This document shows positions 45,860 through 54,733 of a DNA stretch of 64,000 bases, one piece after another (position 1 is the stretch's first letter; each line of letters starts with the position of its first letter). Made by a program: the position numbers and the translations under genes. The notes under the pieces are model-generated. The model was not told the DNA's origin, did no database searches, and was given only the letters and a program-made list of their open reading frames with translations. The stretch covers positions 600,885 to 664,884 of the forward strand of contig NZ_GL891979.1 of the NCBI RefSeq assembly GCF_000213555.1, given 5' to 3'. Origin of the DNA: Dysgonomonas gadei ATCC BAA-286. GTDB lineage: Bacteria; Bacteroidota; Bacteroidia; Bacteroidales; Dysgonomonadaceae.

Positions 45860-47166
45860 ATATCCATACCATACTGGTGCATTTTGTTATATAGAGTCTT
45901 TCTATCTATATTGAGTAGGTTTGCCGCTTTGGTTTTATTTCCTTTTGTTATTTTCAGGGCTTTGGTAATTTGTTCACGCTCATCTGTTGGCAATAAGATC
46001 TGTTCAGTTTGTATAGGACTCTGAATAAATTCAGGTAAAAGGTCGGGGGTAATTTCCGTTCCTTTTGTAAACAATACGGTTCTGCGTATAACATTTCTTA
46101 ATTCACGGAGGTTTCCGGGCCAGCGATATTGTTTTAGTATAGACATGCTTTCCTCCGAGAACCGCTCCACATTTCGTTCCAATTCTTTATTGGCTTCAGA
46201 TAAAAAACTATTCGCAAAAAGGACAATATCCTCCTTACGCTCACGTAAAGGGGGGACTATCAGAGTAAATTCATTTAACCTGTGATATAAATCTTCACGA
46301 AAACGCCCTTCGGAAATAGCTGTTTCCAAATTTTCGTTAGTTGCAACTATTACCCTTACGTCTATCTTAATGTCGGTCGCGGAGCCTACCGGACGTATTT
46401 TACGTTCCTGTATCGCACGTAACAACTGAACCTGTACTTCGTAAGATAAATTTCCTACTTCGTCTAAGAAAACAGTTCCTACCCCTGCTTGTTCAAAAAC
46501 GCCCTTCTTATCTGCAATAGCAGAGGTGAATGATCCTTTCAGGTGTCCGAACAGTTCGCTTGGCGCCAATTCTTTAGATAAGCTGCCACAATCCACAGCC
46601 ACAAAAGGAGCTTGTTTCCTTTGGCTGTTGTCGTGTATCATCCGTGCAGTATATTCCTTTCCGGTTCCGCTTTCGCCTCTTATAAGGACAGACAGGTGTG
46701 TAGGCGCAACCAGCTTTATATGCTCATACATTTGTTTGGATAAAGCGCTGTTGCCATAAACAATATTTGTAGCAGGAGCATTTTCTTTTGATATTTCAGC
46801 CGGAGTATAATTTAGAGCCTCATCTATTTTTGATCTTAGAATATCCGGATTCACAGGCTTTTCCATATAATCAAAAGCTCCCAGTTTAATCGCTGCAACT
46901 GCACTTTGAACCTCTCCGTAGCCGGTCATGACAATTACGGGGGTGTTTATTTTCCTCTCTCTTATCCATGCCAGCAGCATTATCCCGTCTCCGTCAGGAA
47001 GTCTCAGATCGGTAATAATTAACTTGAAATCAGTTTTTAGCAAATCCTTCCTGGCTTCATCTAAAGTAGATTTAACGAATGCGTCAAATCCATTTTTATC
47101 AAACCATTTCTTAAGGACAATTCCGAATGTATTGTCATCTTCAATAATTAAAACCTTGGAAGCCAT
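45856..47166 (-). CDS. NtrC-family sigma-54 activator with altered GAFTGA loop
   Basis: 436 residues: receiver (KVLIIEDDNTFG; phosphoacceptor in IITDLRLPDGDG), AAA+ domain with Walker A RGESGTGKEY (about 163), Walker B TVFLDEVGNLS and arginine-finger region GRFREDLYHRLNEF, and a Fis-type helix-turn-helix (GNKTKAANLLNIDRKTLYNK). The sigma-54 contact loop reads GSFTSA instead of GAFTGA: the key Phe-Thr remain, but Ala and the second Gly are both Ser. A sigma-54 promoter and dyad lie beyond the partner kinase gene, so the protein should activate it. Receiver and DNA-binding ends are intact. Confidence 0.92.
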   Translation of the reverse strand: MASKVLIIEDDNTFGIVLKKWFDKNGFDAFVKSTLDEARKDLLKTDFKLIITDLRLPDGDGIMLLAWIRERKINTPVIVMTGYGEVQSAVAAIKLGAFDYMEKPVNPDILRSKIDEALNYTPAEISKENAPATNIVYGNSALSKQMYEHIKLVAPTHLSVLIRGESGTGKEYTARMIHDNSQRKQAPFVAVDCGSLSKELAPSELFGHLKGSFTSAIADKKGVFEQAGVGTVFLDEVGNLSYEVQVQLLRAIQERKIRPVGSATDIKIDVRVIVATNENLETAISEGRFREDLYHRLNEFTLIVPPLRERKEDIVLFANSFLSEANKELERNVERFSEESMSILKQYRWPGNLRELRNVIRRTVLFTKGTEITPDLLPEFIQSPIQTEQILLPTDEREQITKALKITKGNKTKAANLLNIDRKTLYNKMHQYGMDI

Positions 47167-47308
47167 TGTACATTATGAATTAGAGGAAAGTTTCTTCAAA
47201 ATTATTCGTTTTTATTTTCAGACGAAAGGGTTTTATTCTTAATTAACACTAATAAATAAAATATGGCCGGGCTGATTATGACAAAATGCTCAACACACGA
47301 TTTTTATA

Positions 47309-47434
47309 CTAAATACATATGAAACATTCATAAGACATAAGTGAAATTACATGATTGCATGCAATATCAGGAATACATTTGCGGCATACTGTCTTCTTAA
47401 TACCATGCTCTTTTAATATCTGTTCGGCTGTCAT
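47309..47434 (-). pseudogene. Possible Fur-family N-terminal fragment
   Basis: A 41-codon frame begins MTAEQILKEHGIKKTVCRKC, resembling the first helix of Bacteroidetes Fur-like repressors, then degenerates and stops. The remaining Fur domain is absent. It may be a relic or a chance resemblance. The rest of the 47167-47551 gap shows nothing. Confidence 0.3.
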
Positions 47435-47551
47435 AACTATTCTTTTTACAAAAATAATAAAAAGCTTAAGATAAACATAGCTTCTATCTGTTTTGCAGGT
47501 CTTTCCACTTTTAAAAGGCCTTAATCTATCTCAATCGTCGTTCACAAAATA

Positions 47552-47593
47552 GACCGCTGTCAGAATGTTCTGTTTTGCACATTTACAGCGGTC
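47552..47593 (-). terminator. Terminator of the phage tail module
   Basis: GACCGCTGT (47552-47560) pairs with ACAGCGGTC (47585-47593), loop of 24. On the minus strand TATTTTG follows. It lies 13 bp past the last tail gene. Confidence 0.7.
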
Positions 47594-47605
47594 ATATTCA
47601 TTTCC

Positions 47606-49597
47606 CTATTTTATCCTCGCATTATATGAGTCGGAATAATGATATTTCATCTGTAAGACAAACAGGTCATCCTTACTGTTGTGTTTCACATTCAGCTCAT
47701 CCACTATTATATAGCGCTTAGTAGACAATTCATAAACAGCTGTCGACGCACTGATTTCTTTCAACCATTCGGCCACTTCCCTGTTTATGGGTAAGGTTTG
47801 TACCGTAAACTGCTCTGTCACGTCTTTATTGAAGACCGATTCTATACGGCTGCTGGTTGTGTACTCCGGTGTCTGGGTGCGATGAATGGTCGTGGTTTCC
47901 GACTTAAAATCGGTCTGTTCCGTACCTCCGAAGTTGAAGGAACACCACCCTCCAAGTGAGCCCAGGAATGCAAAGTCATTCACTTTGTACAGGCAATCGG
48001 GCAGTATCTGGTAGGTCAGTGCCTTACTTACGGCTTTGCCGTCGCGACACAGATACACCCTTACAATACCCGCTTTAGCGTATTTATCCAGTACTATTTT
48101 GTCTATGTCGAGGCATGCTGTATTTACGGCGTTATACTTACCTTTGTCTTGTACATCTGAAACTTCGTAGTCCAGATAACTGTCGGCTTGTGTGTATACT
48201 TTGTATAATATGCCCAGTTTGCACTGCGTGTCGTTACTTTCGGGGGCAGGGTCGGAAAGGATAAAGTTGAAATATTGCTTTTGCCCCCTGATATGAGTAA
48301 GCACAGGTTGCCGGGTCAATGGCTCTGCCTCATTATTCCGGCTGATGTCATAAACATATTCCGATAAATTATTCTTTTCCAGATTGCGGTCGTATCCCGT
48401 AAGGGCAAACAGCACGTCGGAATGATAGAATGTTTCGGTTTCGACACCATTGAAACGCTTGGCAACAAAGCGGAAATCGGTCATTGTGCCTGTATTATGC
48501 CAGCCTTTTCCTTCAAGAAACTTGTCTGAATATGTATTCGTATTAGCCCACATCGTATTCATATCGAACCACAAAGGCATTCCGAAGTAAGATTTGGATA
48601 GGGTAGTGGCATATGTCCCCATTTTGGCATAATCCTTTATGCCCGGCAGTATGCCTGTGTCTTTGTAAATGTCGAGTTGTATTTCGCAATCGCCAAAATC
48701 TTTAGTCAGGGAGTCGTTATCTGTTGTTAATAGCGGATCACCTGTGATTTTGACAGATAAGGGACTCTTTTCAATCGAAAAAGCATACTTATTCCCTATT
48801 CCTTTCGATTTCATTTCAATTTTGTCAGGGCTCGAAGGCAGTATGATAATATCAAAATTATTTCGGAAGAAATAATTGTTAATCAGGCATGCGCGCAGAT
48901 TTTCTGTTGTTATTTTAATGGTACTGCCTGCAAAGTAGGTATTGCTGCTGACTTTGCTTTTGTCTGTTGTATAATAAAAAGTATGTTTGGTTCCTGTCAG
49001 GTATTCCTTGAAGGTGAGTTCGTTATCACTATCGTGAGCTATGGTTCCGTGCTGTAATGTGATGTTTATAAACGGATCATCGTCTTTATTATATGTATCG
49101 GTCGGATCTCCTATCCTTACAATGAAATCGTTGAACCGGCTGACTTCGGGCTCAAGAGTAAAGGCGTAATCGTTGCCGCTACCGTTTGAGGTAATATATA
49201 TAGTCGTGTCGTTCGATGTGATTGTAAACTTGTCTTTGAAAAAACTCTTGCTGTTAAAGCAATTTATCAATGTTTCAATTGTTTTACTTGTTTCGGTTCT
49301 TATTAAAAATGTATCATTATCGACTTCTCCGGCTTCTATTGTTCCCACGAATTTGTATACCTGTTTCGATTTTAATTCTGTTATTTTAAAATCCGATACT
49401 TTTTCCGTTACGACCACTCCTCCTCCCACAGTTGTATATATAAAGCCGGAGCCTCTGATCGTCAGAGATAAGGTGACCGGCTTGTCTTCTTTTTGAGGAT
49501 TGAAATTCTCGAACTGTACAAAGTTTGGATTTCCTGCCAGCGAAAATATTTCAGGTTCCGTTATTTTCGCTATTTCATTTTCTGTTATATATCCCAT
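47606..49597 (-). CDS. Large phage tail/baseplate-like protein
   Basis: The frame opens with a TTG at 49636 (676 residues); the ATG at 49597 gives 663 residues and is preferred, though the TTG form would overlap the previous gene by 8 bp. The N-terminal half has two diverged copies of one domain, both with the phrase ITSNGSGNDYAFTLEP or MKSKGIGNKYAFSIEK. The C-terminal half holds WCSFNFGGTEQTDFKSE and DVTEQFTVQTLPINRE, typical of large tail proteins next to tape-measure genes in Bacteroidetes prophages. Last gene of the tail module. No enzymatic motif is seen. Confidence 0.6.
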   Translation of the reverse strand: MGYITENEIAKITEPEIFSLAGNPNFVQFENFNPQKEDKPVTLSLTIRGSGFIYTTVGGGVVVTEKVSDFKITELKSKQVYKFVGTIEAGEVDNDTFLIRTETSKTIETLINCFNSKSFFKDKFTITSNDTTIYITSNGSGNDYAFTLEPEVSRFNDFIVRIGDPTDTYNKDDDPFINITLQHGTIAHDSDNELTFKEYLTGTKHTFYYTTDKSKVSSNTYFAGSTIKITTENLRACLINNYFFRNNFDIIILPSSPDKIEMKSKGIGNKYAFSIEKSPLSVKITGDPLLTTDNDSLTKDFGDCEIQLDIYKDTGILPGIKDYAKMGTYATTLSKSYFGMPLWFDMNTMWANTNTYSDKFLEGKGWHNTGTMTDFRFVAKRFNGVETETFYHSDVLFALTGYDRNLEKNNLSEYVYDISRNNEAEPLTRQPVLTHIRGQKQYFNFILSDPAPESNDTQCKLGILYKVYTQADSYLDYEVSDVQDKGKYNAVNTACLDIDKIVLDKYAKAGIVRVYLCRDGKAVSKALTYQILPDCLYKVNDFAFLGSLGGWCSFNFGGTEQTDFKSETTTIHRTQTPEYTTSSRIESVFNKDVTEQFTVQTLPINREVAEWLKEISASTAVYELSTKRYIIVDELNVKHNSKDDLFVLQMKYHYSDSYNARIK

Positions 49598-49628
49598 ATC
49601 TGTATATTCTATTTTTTTACTTACTGTT

Positions 49629-50099
49629 TTATTCAAAATATTTACTTAATTCATCTGTCACCGCATCCAGCAGCATATCCGCCCATTTATCGTCCCATTG
49701 CTTTTCTATTTCCTCCTCCAGCGTTGCCAGCACCGGACGCCCCTCGTAGCCGTCGCGCCGGATAGCCCTGCCGATCAGGAACAGCGTACTGTTGTCGGCA
49801 GGTATGCCGCGCGATAAAGCCCAGTCGCGCAGTGCGTCGATTGGCGGTTGTTTGCCTGTGCCGGGTTTGCGCCCCTGCTCTATGTAGTCTATATAATTGT
49901 CGAACAGGGTTTCTATCACTACCGATTCGCTCATCTTGCAGATTTCCACTCTTACACTGTCTTGTAGTGCGCTGCTTCTGAGCGTGTTTCTGCCTGTTTT
50001 GGCATTCGTGCCCACCTTATTGTCGGACAGTATGGTTTGCGACAGCTTCAACACATCGGCGGCAATGGCTTCTATAACTTTTGTAATCGCTGTATCCAT
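49629..50099 (-). CDS. HK97 gp10-like phage protein
   Basis: 156 residues; the ATG overlaps the previous stop as TAATG. The central YIDYIEQGRKPGTGKQPPID and LRDWALSRGIP resemble the HK97 gp10-type head-tail connector family, with IGRAIRRDGYEGRP and a C-terminal helix. In siphophages this gene usually lies upstream of the tape measure; here it lies downstream, so gene order is rearranged. Confidence 0.7.
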   Translation of the reverse strand: MDTAITKVIEAIAADVLKLSQTILSDNKVGTNAKTGRNTLRSSALQDSVRVEICKMSESVVIETLFDNYIDYIEQGRKPGTGKQPPIDALRDWALSRGIPADNSTLFLIGRAIRRDGYEGRPVLATLEEEIEKQWDDKWADMLLDAVTDELSKYFE

Positions 50100-50644
50100 T
50101 ATCTACGGGTTTTGATGTCGAAGTCGGGCAGCTTTTGCACGAATACCTCACAATTGTTTGCCGGAAGTATATCGAAACCGGGCAGAAGGGATTCGTCTTC
50201 AAGCAACTTACCTATATCGAACTGTTCGTCTATCAGGCAAAGGTTCTGCATATTCACCTGTGTGAAGTTGACCGAAAAGCGGCAACCGCAGGCATTGTTG
50301 TCATAATAGTCGCGCAGGGTGGTGTATGTCCAGTCGGGGCGGATACTGATACCATAATCCGGATTTTTCTTTATCCGTTCCACGATGTTCAGCCCGATGG
50401 AGAAAGCGAGGTTTTGCAGGTGATGCACCGACTCTTCGGTGGAAGGAAGAAACAGGATGGAAAAGTTTACCGAATTGGTGAATACATTGTCCTGATTACG
50501 CCCCGTGAGCGGGTCTTCGAGCCAGAACAGGGGATGGGTTTCCTTGCCGCTGCCGAGTTCGTAATTGCGGTTGTAATAAAAGGCCTTGATGGTCTTGTGT
50601 TGCTGCGCCTGTTGGCGAAAGATTTGTAGAATGTTGTTTATCAT
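50099..50644 (-). CDS. Phage tail-completion-like protein
   Basis: 181 residues, no signal or membrane helix. Features include LSSTEESVHHLQNLAFSIGL-like helices (residues about 70-90) and CGCRFSVNFTQVN. It sits between the tape measure and the gp10-like gene and overlaps the latter by 1 bp, so a connector or tail-completion role is inferred from position. Preceded by the conserved 26-bp upstream element of this module. Confidence 0.5.
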   Translation of the reverse strand: MINNILQIFRQQAQQHKTIKAFYYNRNYELGSGKETHPLFWLEDPLTGRNQDNVFTNSVNFSILFLPSTEESVHHLQNLAFSIGLNIVERIKKNPDYGISIRPDWTYTTLRDYYDNNACGCRFSVNFTQVNMQNLCLIDEQFDIGKLLEDESLLPGFDILPANNCEVFVQKLPDFDIKTRR

Positions 50645-50672
50645 ATTGTTTGCTTGTAAATGGTTTTTATGA

Positions 50673-50698
50673 TATAGATAAATTACTTTTATTTTGAT
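50673..50698 (-). promoter_or_regulatory. Phage-module upstream element, copy 1
   Basis: Begins TATAGATAAATTAC and ends TTTTGAT (plus-strand reading). All 26 bases are identical to the copy at 54734-54759. It lies 29 bp upstream of the tail-completion gene and is a candidate module-specific promoter. Confidence 0.55.
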
Positions 50699-50708
50699 GC
50701 AAATCCAA

Positions 50709-53078
50709 TCAATTTCCCGACCACCTATCTACCTGTACTGCATCTTCCTGTGCACGGATAATATCCGTTACCGCCACTCTCGAATTGATCTTTATAGATT
50801 TTATGGCATCTATAAGCGCTTCATTATCAATTGTGCTAGGTGTCTCTATAGCTGGCATTAGCCCGCCTGCTGCAAATTCCCTTTGGAAAGGAAGTTCAAA
50901 GCCTTGGGATGCTTTGGCGAAAAAGCCTGTCATATCTGTTGCATTCAGTTCCTTTCGCTGTGAATTGATATAGCGCACCAAACCAAGATTTTTAGAAGTA
51001 GACTCACGATTGATTACATATTCGCCGCCTTCCACTTCTATATTTGTACCTTCGATACGCATACCACCTTGTGAATGGCGTTTGCCTTTGAGGAAACCCC
51101 CGTCTTCGAGTTTCGACAATTGCTTGGTCATCACGCCAACCTGTATTGCTCCGGCTGCTCCTACAATAGCTGCCATAATGGGGCCGATGATAGGACCCAG
51201 CGACCATGCCTTGGTAACACCTAACGCAGTATTGGCCACCCCTTGAATGATGCCTTGCGAGATTTCATTCTTTTTGATTTGCTTTTCTTTTTTCTCTTTT
51301 TCTTTTTCGGCCTTTTCTTTCTCTTTGGCTAATTGCTTCTCTTGTTGGGCAAGTTGCTGATTTTTTGCCATTTCCTGATTGATTTGTTCCTGCAAAATCA
51401 ACAGGCGGCCACCACGTGCATTTTTAGCTTGTTCTTCTAAGGAACTGATTTTGTCGCTGCTCTCCTGACGCAGCTCTACGGCTTCGCTATACTTTTCGGA
51501 AATGGCTTCGAATTTTTCGTTGGCTTCTTCGAGCTGCTCACTCAACAATGCGTTGCTGGCACTGAAAATGGCATTGACGCCTGTCATTATAATGTCGACA
51601 TGCTCTTGCATGGTAGCGCTTATTTTCGACCAATGCTCTTTGTGAGATTCCTGTGTGTCGGCGGCAGTTTCTACAATGGCATCACCGGCTTCTTGGTTGG
51701 CTTGCACAAAGTTAGACATCGATTGCTGTGCTTCGTCCAATAGTTCGTTTTGCCGGTCGTTGAACGATTCTGTGTTTTGGATTAATAGGTCATTCGTTTT
51801 CTGTTGGTCTTGCAGTTTTTTGTCGGCAATTTCTTTTGATAGTTGATCGAGGTCTTTTTGTTGCTGTTTTTCAATTTCTACAATATCTGTATTTGATTGT
51901 TGAAATATATTTTTTATTTGTTCTTCCTGTTCTTCGGTAAGCTTTATAATTTCCTCTTTATTTTCGGTCTTTTCTTTTCTTACAGTATTATTTTCTTTTT
52001 TTCTTACAGCAATTTCCTTTTTTGCATATTTATCTCTAATCTCACTCTCAATCTTTAAATACTCTTCTTTTAGACCTGAAATATCTTCACCTCGTTCCTT
52101 TGCCAATATAGCTTGTGATTCATAGGATTGATTTAGAATTTCAAGCTCCTTATCCATTCCCTCTTTAGATAAAATTGTTTTTAATCGATTTAAAACAACT
52201 TGGTCTTCATAAAACTTTTTTTCTATAACTGATTTTTTTTCGTTCCATATAGCGTATGACTTTATTCTAACATCTAAAAGATTTTGTTCTGCTACCTTTA
52301 ATTCTTCCTGCAATAATAATTCTTGATCATAAGTATTATTTTCAAAAAATAATTCTGTTGCTATATTTGATAAAGTTTTATTCTCTTTTTTAAGCTTATC
52401 TAATGCATTTCTCAAATCATTAACATGATTTTCAGCTTTTTCAATTTGATTATCTCTATCAAATTCGAGTTTATCTAATGCGTCATCGAGATTAATGACA
52501 GTTTTGTTAAGTTCAAGATGCTCTGTTTTAAGAAAATTCAATTTATTAGACATTTCATCATATGCAACGAGTAATTTTCGGCTTGAAAATAATGTGCCAT
52601 CTACGGTTGATGTATATTTTTTTTGCTTAGTCATTAGATTATCATATCCGTTGGTAAGATTATCGAAGCCATCAGTTACATCAGTTAGATTCGACAAACC
52701 CAATGGAAGATATTCTAATATTTTAAGAAAGCGCTTATCAAATTTTTTAGTACTATCGTCTAATTCTTGAATATTCTTATTGTTTTTTGCAAATATAGAA
52801 CTTGCTATTGATTGCATTTTATTTACGGTTGAAACTGTATCTCCCAATTGAGAAACATTATTTTCTACAAAAAGAGCCTGCCGCCCAAAGGCTTTCATGA
52901 AATTATTCCCATCTTTGAAAAGTTCATTCATTTCCTCTATTCTGGACGATGCATTTTTTGCTGTTTCTGGTATTTTAATTATAGAATCCCTCAGTAGATT
53001 AGAATCTGTTATTGTCTGTTTTAAACCATTAGATTTAAATTCGAACTCGAAAGTTTGTATTTTTTTTTGTTGAGCCAT
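50709..53078 (-). CDS. Phage tail tape-measure protein
   Basis: 789 residues dominated by coiled coil (for example EKEKAEKEKEKKEKQIKKNE), then a hydrophobic segment (GPIIGPIMAAIVGAAGAIQV) and the typical Bacteroidetes tape-measure tail: LEDGGFLKGKRHSQGGMRIE and GGEYVINRESTSKNLGLVRY. It sets tail length and threads DNA in siphophages. The N-terminal half (coded by about 51880-53078) is markedly more AT-rich than the C-terminal half, which suggests a mosaic join. Starts 15 bp after a copy of the module upstream element. Confidence 0.88.
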   Translation of the reverse strand: MAQQKKIQTFEFEFKSNGLKQTITDSNLLRDSIIKIPETAKNASSRIEEMNELFKDGNNFMKAFGRQALFVENNVSQLGDTVSTVNKMQSIASSIFAKNNKNIQELDDSTKKFDKRFLKILEYLPLGLSNLTDVTDGFDNLTNGYDNLMTKQKKYTSTVDGTLFSSRKLLVAYDEMSNKLNFLKTEHLELNKTVINLDDALDKLEFDRDNQIEKAENHVNDLRNALDKLKKENKTLSNIATELFFENNTYDQELLLQEELKVAEQNLLDVRIKSYAIWNEKKSVIEKKFYEDQVVLNRLKTILSKEGMDKELEILNQSYESQAILAKERGEDISGLKEEYLKIESEIRDKYAKKEIAVRKKENNTVRKEKTENKEEIIKLTEEQEEQIKNIFQQSNTDIVEIEKQQQKDLDQLSKEIADKKLQDQQKTNDLLIQNTESFNDRQNELLDEAQQSMSNFVQANQEAGDAIVETAADTQESHKEHWSKISATMQEHVDIIMTGVNAIFSASNALLSEQLEEANEKFEAISEKYSEAVELRQESSDKISSLEEQAKNARGGRLLILQEQINQEMAKNQQLAQQEKQLAKEKEKAEKEKEKKEKQIKKNEISQGIIQGVANTALGVTKAWSLGPIIGPIMAAIVGAAGAIQVGVMTKQLSKLEDGGFLKGKRHSQGGMRIEGTNIEVEGGEYVINRESTSKNLGLVRYINSQRKELNATDMTGFFAKASQGFELPFQREFAAGGLMPAIETPSTIDNEALIDAIKSIKINSRVAVTDIIRAQEDAVQVDRWSGN

Positions 53079-53092
53079 AAGTGTTTTTAAAG

Positions 53093-53118
53093 TATAGATA
53101 AAGTTTTTTATTTTTCAT
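53093..53118 (-). promoter_or_regulatory. Phage-module upstream element, copy 2 (diverged)
   Basis: TATAGATAAAGTTTTTTATT aligns with the 26-bp element of copies 1 and 3, with a few mismatches in the middle and at the end. It lies 15 bp upstream of the tape-measure start. Confidence 0.45.
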
Positions 53119-53177
53119 AACAAAAGGCTTGAATCTTTATGATCCAAGCCTTATAACTTCAAATATTTTTTTAATTG

Positions 53178-53732
53178 TTAATCTACCTTTGATTTTTGAT
53201 TTTCAATATTTTTACCTGCTTTATCAAAAATATTATATAATAACAGCGGGACAACCATCCATAAAGGTATTACAACAGCAGAAATACACATACAATATCC
53301 TAAAACTGATAAGCCACCAATATAATCGCCTTTAAAACGGACTAATTTCCATCCTACAATAAAGCTTAATACTGAAAAGACGATTAATAATGTAATTAGT
53401 AAATATGTATAAATAATCTTTAGCAACAATAGAGCTAATAAAGAACAAATACAAAATATAATAACGTTAAGATATATTTTGATATTGACTAAATCAAAAA
53501 TAGACAAATAACGTCTCAAATATCCTAAAAGAAAAATAAAATTTATCAGTATTAGAAATGCAAACAAACGTACATATCCGCTTACTTTAGTTAGTAATGA
53601 TGCAAAACCATCAACCATTGTTTGGGCACTATAATAAAGCCACGCATACATGCATAATAAAGCTACTAATAATATAAATAACAGAATGGATAATATTTTT
53701 TCGATACAATATGGATAACGTTTGCTAGACAT
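53178..53732 (-). CDS. Multi-pass membrane protein inserted in the tail module (possible moron)
   Basis: 184 residues with five or so hydrophobic stretches (ILSILLFILLVALLCMYAWL, LFAFLILINFIFLLGYL, LNVIIFCICSLLALLLL, LLIVFSVLSFIVGWKLV). No phage structural family fits. It sits between the tail chaperone and tape-measure genes, normally adjacent, in very AT-rich DNA. An accessory gene acquired by the phage (for example, superinfection exclusion) is the simplest reading. Confidence 0.6.
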   Translation of the reverse strand: MSSKRYPYCIEKILSILLFILLVALLCMYAWLYYSAQTMVDGFASLLTKVSGYVRLFAFLILINFIFLLGYLRRYLSIFDLVNIKIYLNVIIFCICSLLALLLLKIIYTYLLITLLIVFSVLSFIVGWKLVRFKGDYIGGLSVLGYCMCISAVVIPLWMVVPLLLYNIFDKAGKNIENQKSKVD

Positions 53733-53874
53733 AGTTTTATTAGGTTATTTTTTTATAAAGATAAATAATTATCCATACCATCAAAAGATAATCACAAAAG
53801 TCTTTAACAGGTGAATATTTTGAAGGAAAGTTTGAAATCACAATCGGATTGCAAATTTCACCTCTCCTTCATTC

Positions 53875-54144
53875 TCACCTCCTTATCTGCTTCTCAAACT
53901 TATACTGTTCATCCTCAGCCCGCGCCTTATCTATCCGGTAAAGGAGGAATCCGAAAACTTCGACAACTGCCTTTCCAGTGATTTGGTCAAATAAGTATAT
54001 TTTATCCTCTGCCAGATCGGCAATCGTTTTATACCACCCCCATTTATTACAAAAGTCTTTGTATCCTTTAGAAACCGGTTTGCCTGAGCCACCACCGTTG
54101 AATAATGGTGCAAAATCGCCTCTGATTCTTTCTTTCTGTGCAAA
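53875..54144 (-). CDS. Frameshifted C-terminus of the tail assembly chaperone (GT-type product)
   Basis: This frame has no start codon of its own; it is read after a -1 slip in the T9 run (54142-54150) of the preceding gene. The extension of 89 residues is protein-like and family-like (GYKDFCNKWGWYKTIADLAD, then GKAVVEVFGFLLYRIDKARA), resembling chaperone C-termini of Bacteroidetes phages. The joined product would be about 249 residues. It mirrors gpG/gpGT of phage lambda. A sequencing or mutational indel in the homopolymer is the alternative. Confidence 0.7.
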   Translation of the reverse strand, partial: FAQKERIRGDFAPLFNGGGSGKPVSKGYKDFCNKWGWYKTIADLAEDKIYLFDQITGKAVVEVFGFLLYRIDKARAEDEQYKFEKQIRR

Positions 54145-54623
54145 AAAAAAGCGAGCAGTGGTAGGGCTTTGTCACATGACAGGTTGCGGAATACCTCTTT
54201 TCGTGCGGCAGCAGTATCGGGATTGTAGCTTTCACCCGCAGGGCGGCATACGATAGCCAGCGTTTCCGAAATCTTGGTTTCACTGTCGCTGTTGAGCGTC
54301 TCCTCTATGTCTATCCATTCGCCCAGTGTGAGTTTATCCGACAGGGAGATAAAGAAATCCCGCCCATCGATACTAACCTTTGTTGCAGGTTCTAAGTCGG
54401 TATCGAATATAAAGCCGACGGCATCGGATATGGCGTCGAACAGTTGGGTCGGCGAGTTGAGCAGCCATTCGCTGTCCAGCTTGCAAATGCCGGCTATGAA
54501 GTGCAAATATTCCATCTTGCCCTCGGGGCGGTGCTTAAACCATTTTTCGTAATCGGCAAGGCACAGGTCGGCCCACGATTGGGGCACGGAGATTTTTTGG
54601 TCGTTGAATTCGATTTGTAACAT
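53931..54623 (-). CDS. Phage tail assembly chaperone-like protein (zero frame)
   Basis: 230 residues. The first 160 residues (ISVPQSWADLCLADYEKWFK, KLTLGEWIDIEETLNSDSET, DKALPLLAFF) are shared by both products and match the helical chaperone fold of Bacteroidetes phages (VPxSWxELTxxQ). The last 70 residues in the zero frame look less natural than the -1 frame. It lies upstream of the tape-measure gene with one membrane gene between. It would keep the tape measure soluble during tail assembly. Confidence 0.75.
   Translation of the reverse strand: MLQIEFNDQKISVPQSWADLCLADYEKWFKHRPEGKMEYLHFIAGICKLDSEWLLNSPTQLFDAISDAVGFIFDTDLEPATKVSIDGRDFFISLSDKLTLGEWIDIEETLNSDSETKISETLAIVCRPAGESYNPDTAAARKEVFRNLSCDKALPLLAFFLHRKKESEAILHHYSTVVAQANRFLKDTKTFVINGGGIKRLPIWQRIKYTYLTKSLERQLSKFSDSSFTG
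54142..54150 (-). other. T9 slippery run, probable -1 frameshift site
   Basis: Nine T residues on the coding strand (codons GCT TTT TTT TTG in the zero frame) allow a -1 slip that joins the zero frame at residue 160 to the 89-residue extension. Confidence 0.65.
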
Positions 54624-54733
54624 AGTTTTATAATTAATAGTTAATAATGAATAATTAATAATGAAAAGTTAAATTGAGTATTATAGATCGCTTGCGCCAT
54701 TCTTTATTCTTTATTCTTAATTATTTCTCACTG

